From Knufia peltigerae (taxonomy: Eukaryota; Ascomycota; Eurotiomycetes; Chaetothyriales; Trichomeriaceae): 64,000 nucleotides of DNA. Positions 45,502 to 56,944 of this stretch are shown one piece after another. A program made the position numbers and the translations under genes. The stretch's first letter is position 1; every line of letters starts with the position of its first letter. Under the pieces are notes generated by a model, which was not told the DNA's origin, ran no database searches, and saw only the letters and a program-made list of their open reading frames with translations. The stretch covers positions 310,001 through 374,000 of the forward strand of contig JAPDRN010000014.1 of assembly GCA_030247855.1 (NCBI GenBank). The letters are read 5' to 3'.

Positions 45502-45908
45502 GATGCTTGATCCCGGGCCTTTTCTGTAACTTGGGCACCGTACAAATGGTAATTATACCTACCCCGACATTTGCCTTGTTGTGGTGGCGGCGGCGGTGGT
45601 GGTGAGAGGCCAGTGAGAGAGAGTGTGTGGGTTTGCTGCATTGCATTCCTGATCTGGTAGATGGTGAGTGCTGTACTGGTGTTTTATTCTCAAGGGAGGG
45701 CAAAGTCGAGAGGGGGGGTTTTTTTGGGTTCAGAACCTCGACCAGCTTTTCATGGTAGCCATGATGACGAATGCGTACGAAGCAACGAGAATGCCTTTGT
45801 CTTTTCTATTTTCAATGTACAAATCTATAAAGAGATCGCCGTTGTCCTTGTGAAATACAAATATTGTGTACTTGGGCCCAAACAAACCGTCCCCAAATGG
45901 AAGCTAGA
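45502..45908. other. convergent 3' intergenic region
   Basis: About 0.4 kb between the convergent HymA and GH125 genes. Contains a GGT/GGC trinucleotide-like stretch near 45,590. No gene. Confidence 0.6.
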
Positions 45909-47665
45909 CTAGAGTTTAGGAACTCCATCATCGTAATCGTGGTCTGCCTCGGTCTTCGCATTCGCAATCGCAATCGACCGCTCACCAAACAACAGGCCCG
46001 GTTTCCTCGTGGCCAGGTCGACAATCATCTCCCCGAACGCACTGTTTCCCCAGGCGTACCACGTCCTCAGAAACTTGGTCGAGTCGTTGACGTCGACGCC
46101 CTCGTGGACGAGACCGAGGCCGGCGCTCGATGTCTTCAGGGTTCCCAGACACCTGCGGATTTCCGCGTCGTCGTCGCTCGTCAGGATTTGCACGATCGTG
46201 CCCACGGGCCACATGGTTTTGAGGTCGATGTGGGGGCTGCCCTGGCCCTCGAGCGCGGCGCCGACGACGTAGTACGGGTTCCCGTCGCGGGAGAGCACCA
46301 TGGCTCGCGTGGCCCGGTACAGGGGGTCCGAGGCGTCGATGAACCCCAGGTACGGCAGGGACAGGAGCGACGGCGGGCTCGCGTCGTCCATGAAAACTCG
46401 CGACCCGTATCCGTCGACCTCGTAGGCCAGCACTTTGCCGTACAACGGGTGGGGGAAGACGGCGTGCTCGTAGATGCCCTGCGTGATCGACTGGCTGAAC
46501 GCGGCGCACTGCACGGACACTTCGGGCGCAATCGAAGAGAGAACGTCGGCGGTGCGGGAGAGTTCGACGGCCATGAAGGCGTTGGCGGGGACGTGGAAGG
46601 GGAAAATGGTCGCGTCGTCACTGGCGCGGAAGGAGGAGCGGATCAGGCCTGTTGACTTGACGGGGTTGCCTGTGCCGACTGCGTGAAAAGAGTGAGCTTT
46701 CGAAGTCTTCAAGTATTACGGAGTATATGTAGTACTATCAGGTTGGTACTTACGGTTGGGAGGTTGATCGGGACCATTGTATACCGACGTCATGCTCGTC
46801 GATGCGGGACGCTGGAAGGAATATGCTTGCGTGTCGAGATTGCCTTGCTCGTCGAACGTGGATTGTGACTGTTCGCGCAGCACTTGCAGGATGGCGGTCA
46901 GTGCTGCGATCCAAGACTCGTCGATGATTGACGTGTCGGCCGTCTCGTGGACGTATGTGTTTGAGATCCGAAGGAACGAGGCGATGCTGTCCAGTGACCA
47001 TTTCCCTTCAAATGAGAGGTCGGGGTCGAGGGGTGGATTGACGATGTCTGCACCCATATCGATGACATGGTCGGCCACCGGTTTCATCCCACTCTCCTTG
47101 GGAGGTTGGAAGGAATTGGCGTATGGTGCTTTGGCGATCCACCTTGTATGCAGAGTGATGACACCCTGCCACAACTTTCGTATTGACCCGTCGGTGCGAA
47201 GCAATGACTTGTAAGCTTGAATCTGCCATAGGTTATCGCGGAGCCAGGCAGCATCCCTGTGTAGACGGGGGAGTCATTAGTATATCATCAGACCACGTGG
47301 TCGGCTGGGAAAGGGATGAGGGGGGTTGTTCCGCTCGTACATATCTCCGGCAATGATAAATGATTGGCAAGTATCATCGGAATGGTTAAACCACTTCACT
47401 GTCGTGTCGAGGGTGTTTGGAAAGCAATTCTCAAACATTCGTGCAAGATCCTTGTCTTGCATCTGGGAAGTCATGTCCTCGATAAGGCTCTCCACCCCCG
47501 TAGAGTGGTATGTTCTTCGTTCCTTGACTGGCCTCTGGTATGGCAATTTGAGAGGTCCTCGGAAACGGTGAGTTCAGCAGCCCATCAGGTTCCAAGAGGT
47601 GACATACCATTGGAATATGGAGGGTGTAATTGCCCTGCATACTCAGTATATGAGAACGTCGCCAT
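45909..47665 (-). CDS. GH125 exo-alpha-1,6-mannosidase
   Basis: Glycoside hydrolase family 125 (metal-independent alpha-mannosidase, formerly DUF1237). Four exons, 47665-47608, 47557-47341, 47256-46754 and 46678-45909, give 515 residues in a continuous frame. Landmarks: RMFENCFPNTLDTTVKWF, SFIIAGDMDAAWLRDNLWQ split by an intron, SLLRTDGSIRKLWQGVI, GLIRSSFRASDDATIFPFHVPANAF, and the C-terminal WYAWGNSAFGEMIVDLATRKPGLLFG. No signal peptide is visible in the first exon, so an intracellular enzyme acting on imported manno-oligosaccharides is inferred. Its promoter carries a 26-base inverted CGG-type site that is repeated in front of the hexose transporter on the other side of the Zn2Cys6 gene. 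Confidence 0.9.
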
Positions 47666-47800
47666 GGTGTCGACCAGGTGTTTATCTCGATACCAAAGTA
47701 GATGAACGATGAGGTCGGAGTCGAGCAAGTGAAGCGTTGGAGGTTGACTTTCTTCCTAATGAGTCTCGACTGCGCTTTCAGTGTGAAGCATACTATTCTC

Positions 47801-47836
47801 TAGTGATGGGAACCTCCGAGGTTCCGTTCGTCACTA
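47801..47836. promoter_or_regulatory. long palindrome upstream of GH125 gene
   Basis: Perfect inner arms GGAACCTC and GAGGTTCC around one central base (47809-47825), with outer arms TAGTGA (47801-47806) and TCACTA (47831-47836). It lies 136-171 bases upstream of the mannosidase ATG. It could be a dimeric regulator site or a hairpin; function unknown. Confidence 0.55.
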
Positions 47837-47890
47837 ATTAGGGACCACGCGGTTGGTAATTGTTTGGTGGGCAAAGCGCGATCGAAGTAC

Positions 47891-47916
47891 CGCGGAGTCA
47901 GGAGTAGAACTCCGCG
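47891..47916. promoter_or_regulatory. inverted CGG-type site, GH125 promoter
   Basis: CGCGGAGTCAG, six variable bases, AACTCCGCG. Perfect 8-base inverted arms, with CGG and CCG triplets separated by 16 bases. It sits 226-251 bases upstream of the mannosidase start. An almost identical site lies at 51021-51046. Zn2Cys6 dimers typically bind inverted CGG triplets, and the gene next door encodes such a protein. Confidence 0.65.
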
Positions 47917-48101
47917 ATGGAATCGCTGAGACTTCGCGGATCGCTTCCCGAAAAGGCACAAACAATATTTGTCTGTCCCCGGGAGTCGCAATATGCAGCC
48001 ACAGCTCCACGGAGTCCTCGAGAAAATCGGCAGAAGTCTTGCATCCCGGTATAATTAATCAGCTGTTGTCAATCAACAGTTCTGAACCACGAAGTTCTCG
48101 G

Positions 48102-50287
48102 CTAGGTGAAATCTGCTCTTTGCATCTGTGGGATGGACATGCCAGTCCGACTACTCTGTTCGGGGCTGAAGGCCACCAAACCTGTCAGGTGCTCCTTCAG
48201 AAGATCATGCAGGTAAGAAAGCGAAGGCCCTAGGTGTCCACTCGGTGCCAGAGAATTAGTTGCCAGTGTCAAAGAGTTGAAGAGGTGCGCTGGGATGGCA
48301 TCAGCTAGTGCAGGCTCTTTGATGGCGCGAGCAGCTGCCATAGTAAAAGCAAATATACTGAGCGTGGTCAACGAAATTGCACCTCGGTCGGCAAGAACAC
48401 GAATCAGAGGTACTCACCTTGCCAGCAATGTCCATTTATTTACGATGCAATGCTGAAGACAGACAGTCGCACTGATCAGAAAGTCGTGGTAGGCATCGAA
48501 GAATTTCTGACATCCCAGGTCAAGGTCGCTCTCGCGTCTACCAGTCTGAATGACTTTGTAAATCGCTGGCCAGTAAATCGAAGTCATGCAGGAATAGTAT
48601 TGAGTCCTTAGGAACAACACCAAACCTCTGTGGTCTCGAGCTTCGCCTTCAGTACCACGGGGGAATTTGAGGGCTGATGGCAGGTGGTGGTACCATTCAT
48701 CAAGTTGATAGTTCAATTCGGAAGCGACGATGGGCGCGTAAACGAGCTCGCCACGAGATGTTCCACGGATCGCTGACGGAGCACGATGAGAAATCCGTCG
48801 CATGGCAATCTCGGCAAGAAAATATGCGTCAACGTCTCCCGGATTTGCGGTCTGGCTCCCGTCGGGGTGGGCTTGGAATGGTGACTGGGGAGAGGTACTC
48901 CATGAATCCCGGACTTTTGGCAGCATGGTGGACTCGTCCAAATTCCATACGCCAGTGTCAATGAGTTCCAATTGAACACATAGTTCACTTCAGTCAATCA
49001 GTGAGAAGGAAATACGGACACGACAGATCCTCCTACCTCTCAATGAGCAGGATCGCCCAAAAAGCACGTCTCAAAGTCTCGGAATCCGCCTCGGTGACAT
49101 GATGTCGATTGCTGTCGCTTGTCAGAACGAGATATAGGCACGTTGGATACACAACGTACACTGTGAGCAGACTTTGTGCCTTTAGCGACGCGATGGCGTT
49201 ATATTCGAATGCTTCAAGGGGACTGCAAAGACAGCAATAGTATACTGCAATGTACACAAGAGCTTCAACAGCCAGTACACTGCAGTCAGCCACGGTGCGA
49301 GCAACCATGTTTAGCGCCATTTCGGCATACATGGCATGCTTCTCCTGCCCGTCATGCGAGGAGAAAAGCCCGAGAGCAGCAACAATCAGCGCCAAACATG
49401 AATCCGACGAAGGTTTGAGGTCACCATCCATCACGGAAGCGTAGACATCCTGATATTGAGGATCCAAGATTGGGTACCACGGATGAATCTCTTCAAAGAA
49501 GGTGTTCAATGCACTATGTCCAGTCAGCAGCTAATTGACCTCAGAGGAGCTTCTAAGCCGCACTTAATCGCCCGATGCTGTTGGAGGAGAAAATGCCTGC
49601 CGTTCTCACCTAGCGTTTTGCTTCCTGCAAGCCTCTCCAATTTTGATAAGTGTGTAGCCAAGTCATTCTCTACGCCAACTAAATGCATGAAAGACTTGTT
49701 ACGGATGACCATGACGGGAAACCCAGTTGAGTCTGAAACGAAAGGCGACTGGGAATGAGCTCCTTCAAGCAGCGGCACAATTGTCGCTGGGGTACTCGTG
49801 TAAGTGGCATGTGGTGAGAGAAGCGCATCTACATCTCGGTGTACGGCAGCAGGTCTCCTCTGGGCAGCCAGAAGTTGTTCGATGTTCCCTAGGCGTTCTT
49901 TGATCGTAGTTATCTCACTCTCGAGTCTGGCCCCTTAGTCAAGTCCTGATTTCATGTAGACCAGGTACTCACTTTGTCGGAGGAGGCTCTGCAACCTTGC
50001 GATATTCGCATACTGAGTTACTCTTCTGTGGCCGGATTTAGCCTGTTGTACAGTGAGGTCTTTCTGCGATTGCATACCTGGCAAAACGAGCAAGCTGGGC
50101 GCTTTCCATCGCATTTCGTTCTCCTCGCTCGACATACCTCGCATGCAATGATTCCTCGGCGTCGAGGATTGGCGTGTTTGTCATCCGAAATGTCTGTCAC
50201 TCGTCTTCGACGCTTTGGTCCTCGTGACTCTGGAGACTCATTCAAAGATTCCTGGTCCCGCTCATGTCCTTCGACATCGTCTGCCAT
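48102..50287 (-). CDS. Zn2Cys6 fungal-specific transcription factor, possible frame break
   Basis: Binuclear cluster regulator from ATG 50287. Exon 1 (50287-50078) encodes GIIACEVCRARRTKCDGKRP followed by ACSFCQ; exon 2 (50025-49973) starts KSNSVCEYRK, which completes C-x2-C-x6-C-x5-C-x2-C-x6-C. Exon 3 (49926-49610) has a coiled linker and GFPVMVIRNKSFMHLVGVEN. Later exons carry the fungal TF domain: ALNTFFEEIHPWYPILDP, RRAFWAILLIER, LELIDTGVWNLDES and a C-terminal exon ending at 48102. The exon 3/4 junction is troublesome: the good GTGAGA donor at 49609 and the CATAG acceptor near 49515 leave the frame one base off. Either one base is missing in the sequence or the gene is damaged. It lies between a mannosidase and a hexose transporter that share an inverted CGG site. 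Confidence 0.82.
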
Positions 50288-50313
50288 GGTTTAATCTGGT
50301 GAAAATATACCAC

Positions 50314-50322
50314 CGCGGAGTT
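50314..50322. promoter_or_regulatory. half-site of the CGG-type element in the regulator's own promoter
   Basis: CGCGGAGTT, the reverse complement of the AACTCCGCG arm, about 27-35 bases upstream of the Zn2Cys6 start. No second arm at the expected spacing. Possible autoregulation; weak on its own. Confidence 0.35.
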
Positions 50323-51020
50323 GGGAAACAGAAGGCCGAATGGAGGCACCACGACTCTGAAATGTTCCAGAACATATGTACTCCGTGCAAGGAGAGCAAT
50401 TAAACTAATATGGACGACTTGAGATAGCGCCACAAATCAGAAGCACAGCGAGACGCGGGATAGTGTGCTCCATCGTGGAGATCCCTTCAAGGAATTAGCC
50501 GAGGCGCGTGCGGAGGTCATATGTGTTTCCCGACACCCTGGGATGCCTATGACAGGGCTTGGGGAGGTGTGGTTTTTGGTCGACACGCCTGAGCCGAGAT
50601 TGTTGGAGAAACCGAGGGATCTTTGCACCTGACGATTTGACAGCATGATCAGAAGCAGTCCAAACGAGACGTCCCACGACTGAGTGGGAATCGATGCCAG
50701 TCTCCAAGATATTGCGATGTAACGTGACTATTTGTCCTTCATCACGAGATACAAAGCAATTTTTGAGGTTCCAAAAGGTGGGCACGTGAATCGCCAAGCC
50801 ACTAACCGTTCTAGGTCTATCAATGTTCTTCGAGCCTGCAATGTAAAGCAACTACACACTGATGAATGTTCATCGATTCAAGCCTCTTCTACGGAGCTGT
50901 TGAGGATTTGATCGTGGGAGAAAAGCCATGCGCCATCACTTTGATGCTCTGGATCCTTAATAGACCCTTTTATCTGCTAACAATTTTCTCTTCGCTTCGA
51001 AAGAGGATCAAGCTTGTCTT

Positions 51021-51046
51021 CGCGGAGTCAGACCCCCAACTCCGCG
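51021..51046. promoter_or_regulatory. inverted CGG-type site, hexose transporter promoter
   Basis: CGCGGAGTCAG, six variable bases, AACTCCGCG, matching the site at 47891-47916 in all 20 non-spacer bases. It is 233-258 bases upstream of the transporter ATG, nearly the same distance as its twin before the mannosidase. Confidence 0.68.
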
Positions 51047-51278
51047 ACAAGATCCAATGTCACTAACATCAAGCTCCATATGAACGAGCTCATCAGTGGT
51101 TGATTGTATTCTGACCCGCTACACACTCTACCGACGACATGGATTCTTCCCCAGGTCTCCAGACTTTCTCCAATGTATATATACATGCAGGTCTGCGCTG
51201 ATCTCAGGCAATGGGAAGATTCGCTCTTCGAGTCTTGCCCAATAGTGCTTGCGGAAAAGCTGGTCGCCTCGAATCAAC

Positions 51279-53099
51279 ATGAGAAAATATAATTTGTACT
51301 GTTCCATCTTTGCCACGACGGGATCGCTCATCTATGGCTATGACTCGGGCATCATCAGTACTACCCTTGGACAGAAGACCTTTCCTGCCTACTTCAATTA
51401 CCCATCCGACAACTTGACAGGCGCTATCGTGTCGACATACTCTGGAGGTCAGGGTATCGGTAACCTTGTTGGAGGCTATTTGGGCGACAAGTTGGGCAGA
51501 AAGAAGACTATATGGCTTGCATCAACCCTGGCCCTGATCGGTGCCATTCTCCAGACCGCTGCAGTCAACATACCCATGTTCTTGGTGGGCCGAATTCTTG
51601 CGGGATTCGCCATTGGTTTGGTCTACGCTGTCGCCTCAATCTACAACGCTGAAATAGCGCCTCCAAAAATTCGCGGTGTCATGGTTGCTATGCAAACACT
51701 GCTTATCGCTAGTGGTTATTCCCTGTCAAACTGGGTCGGGGTCTTTGGCTCCTTCGCCAAGGGCAACGCTTCCTGGAGAATCCCTTTGGGAATCCAATGT
51801 GTTCCTGCGGTCGTGCTGATTGTCGGGCTGTATTGGCTGCCGGAGTCACCGAGATGGCTTCTGCAAAACGGACGAGAAGCGGAGGCACATGCAGTTGTGA
51901 AGAAGCTTCACGGGGACGAATCAGGCGACAGCACATTTGCAGACAGGGAATTCAACCAGATGAAGCAACAGATCGAATACGAACGAGAAGTTAGCATCAA
52001 ATCGTGGACTCAACTGTTCACCAAGCCATCCAATCGCCGCCGTCTGATCCTGGGCATCTTGCTTCAAGTCTTCCTCCAAACTACCGGTGTTAATGGTATG
52101 GCCTCTTCCGCCAATACCCCTTTGATGTTGTGTTTATGCTGACATTGACAAAGTCGTCAACTATTATCAGACTCAGATATTTGGGAGCATCGGTATCAAA
52201 GGACGGGATGTGTTGTGGACCTCGGCTGGATTTGGTAGGTGTCTTTGGCCGCTTATTTGATGCATGGCATTTCAGCACATGCCTCTTCAATACCTTGCAA
52301 TGCCAATATGGTGTAAAGACAATAATTCTGACACGATCACAGGCCTGGTCGGTGTTATATCAACGGCTATCTGTCTCACCTATATCGACAAGACGGGAAG
52401 AAAGAAGCCACTTGCTTGGGTTTCAGTTGGTCTGACGATTGACATGATTCTCCTGATGGTGTTTTCGAAGTACTATGCCAACAGCGACAATAAAGTCGGC
52501 CAGGGATTCACGATTGCATGGATCTTTGTCTTCTCCTTCATATTCTCGCTCGGGTAAGATCTACCTCGCTTTCTGCTGCTCTCTAGATTACTCACAAGCT
52601 ATTAGTTATAACCCAATCCAATTGGTCTACATTGCCGAAATCTTTCCGACTGCCTTGCGGTCCCGGGCTACTGCCAGTGAGACTAGCCATTCCGAAGTCG
52701 TGACTTCTATGCTTACAGGTTTCAATAGTTTGCGCTTTCATGGGCACAGGCACTGGCCTACTTTTTAATCAACTGTCACCCAAAGCATTTGCTCACATTG
52801 GATGGCGCTACTATGCGGTTTTCGTTGTCTGCGATGCTATTGCTGCTTTATCATTCTTTACCATATTCCCGTGAGTGCTAGTGCCGAACGACTCCTCTGT
52901 TGTGAGTTGTAACACTGACCAGGCTGACTCCAGTGAAACGAAAGGCAAGACGTTGGAAGAAATTGCAGAGGTCTTCGGCGACGACGTTGCTTTCACAGAA
53001 TACGTCGGTGCCCCTGGGGATGCAGTGGCTCAAAAACACGCTGGTCTCGAAGAGGCAGAGGCTGACCAGATCGAGCACCGCTCCATCGGGGAGAAATGA
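51279..53099 (+). CDS. MFS hexose-type sugar transporter
   Basis: Sugar porter family transporter from ATG 51279 (the in-frame TTG at 51249 is less likely). Six exons can be joined; the first ends in TTGVN at about 52094 and the following exons begin VVNYYQTQIFG, GLVGVISTA, YNPIQLVYIAEIFPTALRSRATA, ICAFMGTGTG and ETKGKTLEEIAEVFGDD. Hallmarks: GYDSGIISTTLG in helix 1, GDKLGRKK after helix 2, VGRILAGFAIG, PESPRWLL, DKTGRKK and PETKGKTLEEI. The C-terminal cytoplasmic tail is acidic. It is divergent from the Zn2Cys6 gene over about 1 kb and shares its inverted CGG site with the GH125 mannosidase, so mannose or manno-oligosaccharide uptake is inferred. Confidence 0.88.
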
Positions 53100-54934
53100 C
53101 GAGATCACAACCGTTTCCAGAGTACGCGAGTCAGTACGAAAGTGATCTTAGTGCCATCGAGAGTCAGCCTCAGAAGGTGTCTTGTTGGCCTTCATGCTCG
53201 CACATGCAATACTGCAGAGCATTTCGCTTCCAGACAGACCACAGGACTATCTCCTCGTCATTGTACCCCAAGTCTAACTCTAATACGAAGAATTGCCTTC
53301 CATTGCTCATATTCTCGCCCTCAATGTCATCCCCCGCCGCGGTCTAAGTCCGTTGTCCAGAAGACTGGATTAACCTTTGTCAAACGCTGATTTAGATACA
53401 ATTTCCACTACAAGTACTAACAATCACGCTCATGCGATAGGATGTTGAAGAACGAGTACGTCGGCCATAAAACGCTCATCAGTACTTTGGTGTGACATCC
53501 TTGACCACCAATGATAAGATGGAGACAAGTAGTTCCGGGGATGTTGATGTCGTCAGCGAGCTAGACTTGAATTGATCAAGTGAAAAGGAGATCACGATGT
53601 TCCGAAAGCGGACATGCTAATGCCAAAAGTTGACAGACAAGGACCTTTCTCACGTTAGTGTTATGCATGTCGACGGATTGTGGTTGTGGATATCACAGTG
53701 TGGGATGCCTGCACACTTCTCACCTTCACGATTGAGACAAAAGTGATCAATTTGATCTGATGGGGTCCTTCATCCTTCATAGACTTGACAGCCTACCATT
53801 CAGGAACGTGTGGAACGGTCTATACTACAATGTTCCGCTTCGACACTCAATGACACTGCGATCCTCTGATGCTGAGATCACTGATTCAACTTGGGACCAC
53901 TGTTTTTGCCGAAAGTCTGTGGTGTTGCGTCCGGACGGACTCCGTGAATCGATCGCAAACTCAGGTCGGTCCACCGAGAGATGGAGTCTCGCCTGATCTG
54001 GATAAGCGAGCCATGCAGGGAGAACGAGATCGGCTCCTGCTTTCTCCTTTGGCCATGTCAATGCTCAGGCAGCCACGAAGCTGCTACTCAGACAATTGAC
54101 TGGAGGCATTACAATTATGGCGTGAAGGGTGTCACATCTGGCAACGGAGCCCATCCATGGAAACTATCCTGCCCACCGTGTCGCCGTGTGGCTTCTTGAA
54201 GTCTGAGCACCGGCGGTGCCGGATATGCATATCTTTGGCTTCTACGGAGTACATGTTAATTGACGTAAAGGTGCCCCATTATTCATGCCTGCATCCAAAG
54301 CCGGACACAGACCAGAATAGACAGTACGTACACCAGGTGGGAACAACCCCTCAATTTTCTACCAGCTTCCTACACGTTCATCTACGTAAACCATCCGCTT
54401 TCAGATCGGCACACCCGAACGTCTTTGCAGATCGTGGCCCTTTACCCGTCCTCTGTCCTCGTGTTGGTCTCTGCTTCGAACATCGCTTCCCCTAGTTCAT
54501 TCGGTTAGAGTGACGAAAACACCGCTCCACAAATGCCCTCCACCATCCCGTTCAGGCCCGTTTAGGCCCGTGTGCATCTCCGTGCACATCTCGGCTGGGG
54601 CCGTTTACCACTACCTCCCATCCTCAATTAAGCAGCCCCGGACATGGGAGAGCAACCCCCCTTCGTGTTGAAAGTCAATTTTTGCGTCTGAAGAGATGCA
54701 CAGCACTACGAGCATCAACATAGACACTGTCAGAGGCCCTAACCAAACTCTTCAAACAGATCACTACCTTTCCCGGTTTTCATGGTTCCAAACAAACAAT
54801 GGTATGAGTACCAACAACCATTACCCGTCTCAATCAAGCAAAGAACCACAAAACTATACTTGCTATCCTCCATTTATCCAAAAAAATTTCCCTGCAGCTA
54901 GTTCCCGGAATTATGTCCGGCTGCAAGACTCCAG
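53100..54934. other. 1.8 kb convergent intergenic stretch
   Basis: Between the 3' ends of the hexose transporter and the coiled-coil gene. Only short frames; no recognisable gene, repeat or RNA. Confidence 0.55.
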
Positions 54935-56944
54935 TCAAGCTGCCACTGGGGTTTCAGCTGCGCCTTCATGGAACCCATTGTTTTCCACGGCACCAGAGGA
55001 ATTCAGGTTATTGGCGTCATGTCTGGACTCTTGGTCTAGGTGTGAGTGGTTGCCGGACCTGGTAATGACAGTTCGCGACGTCCGAAGCTCCCCGGCTCCG
55101 CGGGAAGCACGGTGGTGCGAGTGTGAGTAGCTGTTGGCACGGCTGAAACTGCTCTCCTTGAACCTCTCAATCTCGACACACTTTTCCTCGTATTTGCGGA
55201 TGTACTCGTCGCGCTCCTTGTCGGCGGACTCACGGGCATGGATGGCCCGCTCACGCTGCTCGCGGGTCTCGTGGAGAAGTGCTCGCAGGCTTTCGATCTC
55301 TTGCTCCATGTCATCTGCGTCATCGCGGAAGGACGTGACGGTCTCGGTGACTTCACTGTACTCACTACGCAGATGATCAAGCTCGGCACTGAGCTTGCTG
55401 CGAGCTTCGACGATGCTCAGCTTTTCATGCTCGAGAGCGGAGATGCGTTCACGGAGACGAGTGATTTCCGTCAGCCCTCGGGCGCTCTTGCCTTCGGCTT
55501 CATCGCGCTCGTGGTGGGCGAGCTGCACTTGTTCGCCCAAGGATCTGAGCTCGACTTGAAGCTCGGTGATCTTCTCCTCGCTTCTGCTCAAGTTCTCATT
55601 GCCAATCGTGACTTGTTGCTTGTGCTCTTCGAAGCGTCTCTTGAGACCACTCAGCTCGTCGCCGAGTTCATCGCGCTCGCGGACGGCAGTGTGAAGAGAT
55701 TCGCGAGCAAGCTGGAGGTTCTCCACATCCTTGAGACGTCCCACCTCAAGAGTACGAAGACTTTCCTGGGTACTGACAAGCTCACGCCTGGTGGCTTCGA
55801 ATCTCTGGGTGACGCTGCTGAGCTGGGTGGACAACTCATGGTGATCAGACGTGTGAGTCTTGATTTGGCGGCGCAGGCCTTCAATGGTCTGCACGTGCTC
55901 GTCACGTTCTGCTTCGACGAGACCAAGGAAATCCTTCGTCTTCGTGATCTCTCGGTTGGCCTTTTCATATTTTTCGATAGCTTCAATGGTTTCCTTGGAG
56001 TCGTCAACGCTTTGTTGTTTGGCACGTCTGAGCTCTTCTTTCAATTGCGTAATGGTTTGGAGGCTTTCTTCCTGTTCCATTTCGACAGCCTTGATGCGAA
56101 CTGTCAAAGAGTGAGCATCATGCTGAGCTGTCTCGAAGCTAGAAGTGACATCCGAGAGTTTGGTTGTCACTTCGCTGCGCTCACGGTTGGCCTTGGTGAG
56201 CTCACGATGATACCTCTCAGACTCTTGAACGGCGGTGTCGCGCTCAAGCTCAGTCTGTTTGAGGCGAGCGATGAGAGTGTTGAGCTCTTGACGAGTACGG
56301 TCGTACTGCGAGGTGTGACGGGTAGTCGAATCTCTCAACTCACGAAGTTCAAGGTTGACCTTTCTAAGCTGAGAGTCACGTTCTGCAACTCGCTCTTTTT
56401 CAGTGGTGATATTGGCGAGAGCTGTGGAGAGCTCAGCAAGAAGTTTTTCGACTTGTTTCTTCCTGTCGATGGCCTCGGAACCATGACGAGATCTTTCCTC
56501 TTCCCAAGTTGTCAACTCGGCGGTCAGATCAGCAGTCTGAGCAAGCAAGTCTTCCCGCTCTTCAAGGTATACTTCTCGCTCATGTTTCATTTTTTCCCAG
56601 ATGGCCTTGAGGCTACTAGCTTCCTTTGAAGCATTAGCAATCACATCGACCAGGACCATGAACTTGGTCTCAGCTTGAGAGGTGAGCTCCGATGACATCT
56701 TAGCATAAGATGATGCTTCCATGCGTGATGAAGTGCGCAGCAACGAGCTTTGGCGTCTTGTGGAACGAGTGCTCCCCACACGAGAAAGTCGAGAAGCCCG
56801 ACGAACATTGACAGTGCCTGCGTCGGACATTGTGTCTCCATTCAGCTCATTTGTTGTCAACTTGATAAGGGCCAACTTCTCGGGTGTCAATTGGCTATGA
56901 TGATGGCCATGAATGCTGTGCTCGTGAGGTAGAATGGTCTCCAT
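54935..56944 (-). CDS. Long coiled-coil protein of unknown function
   Basis: Single-exon protein of 669 residues from ATG 56944. The first 25 residues are His-rich (HEHSIHGHHHS), followed by a short basic Arg/Ser stretch (RRASRLSRVGSTRSTRRQSS). Residues about 75-600 are an almost unbroken heptad coiled coil rich in Glu, Arg and Leu, with repeated R-x-E-L and E-R-D-E patterns. The tail is Ser/His-rich and likely disordered. No motor, membrane or catalytic motif is visible. A structural or tether role is likely, but I do not recognise an orthologue. A 463-residue plus-strand frame across the same bases is an antisense shadow of the heptad codon bias. It faces away from the NACHT gene across 2.3 kb. 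Confidence 0.85.
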   Translation of the reverse strand: METILPHEHSIHGHHHSQLTPEKLALIKLTTNELNGDTMSDAGTVNVRRASRLSRVGSTRSTRRQSSLLRTSSRMEASSYAKMSSELTSQAETKFMVLVDVIANASKEASSLKAIWEKMKHEREVYLEEREDLLAQTADLTAELTTWEEERSRHGSEAIDRKKQVEKLLAELSTALANITTEKERVAERDSQLRKVNLELRELRDSTTRHTSQYDRTRQELNTLIARLKQTELERDTAVQESERYHRELTKANRERSEVTTKLSDVTSSFETAQHDAHSLTVRIKAVEMEQEESLQTITQLKEELRRAKQQSVDDSKETIEAIEKYEKANREITKTKDFLGLVEAERDEHVQTIEGLRRQIKTHTSDHHELSTQLSSVTQRFEATRRELVSTQESLRTLEVGRLKDVENLQLARESLHTAVRERDELGDELSGLKRRFEEHKQQVTIGNENLSRSEEKITELQVELRSLGEQVQLAHHERDEAEGKSARGLTEITRLRERISALEHEKLSIVEARSKLSAELDHLRSEYSEVTETVTSFRDDADDMEQEIESLRALLHETREQRERAIHARESADKERDEYIRKYEEKCVEIERFKESSFSRANSYSHSHHRASRGAGELRTSRTVITRSGNHSHLDQESRHDANNLNSSGAVENNGFHEGAAETPVAA

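Noticed and set aside
55238..56629. 463-residue plus-strand frame
   Set aside because: Antisense shadow of the coiled-coil gene; leucine-rich pattern arises from complementing Glu/Lys codons, and the minus-strand protein is clearly better.
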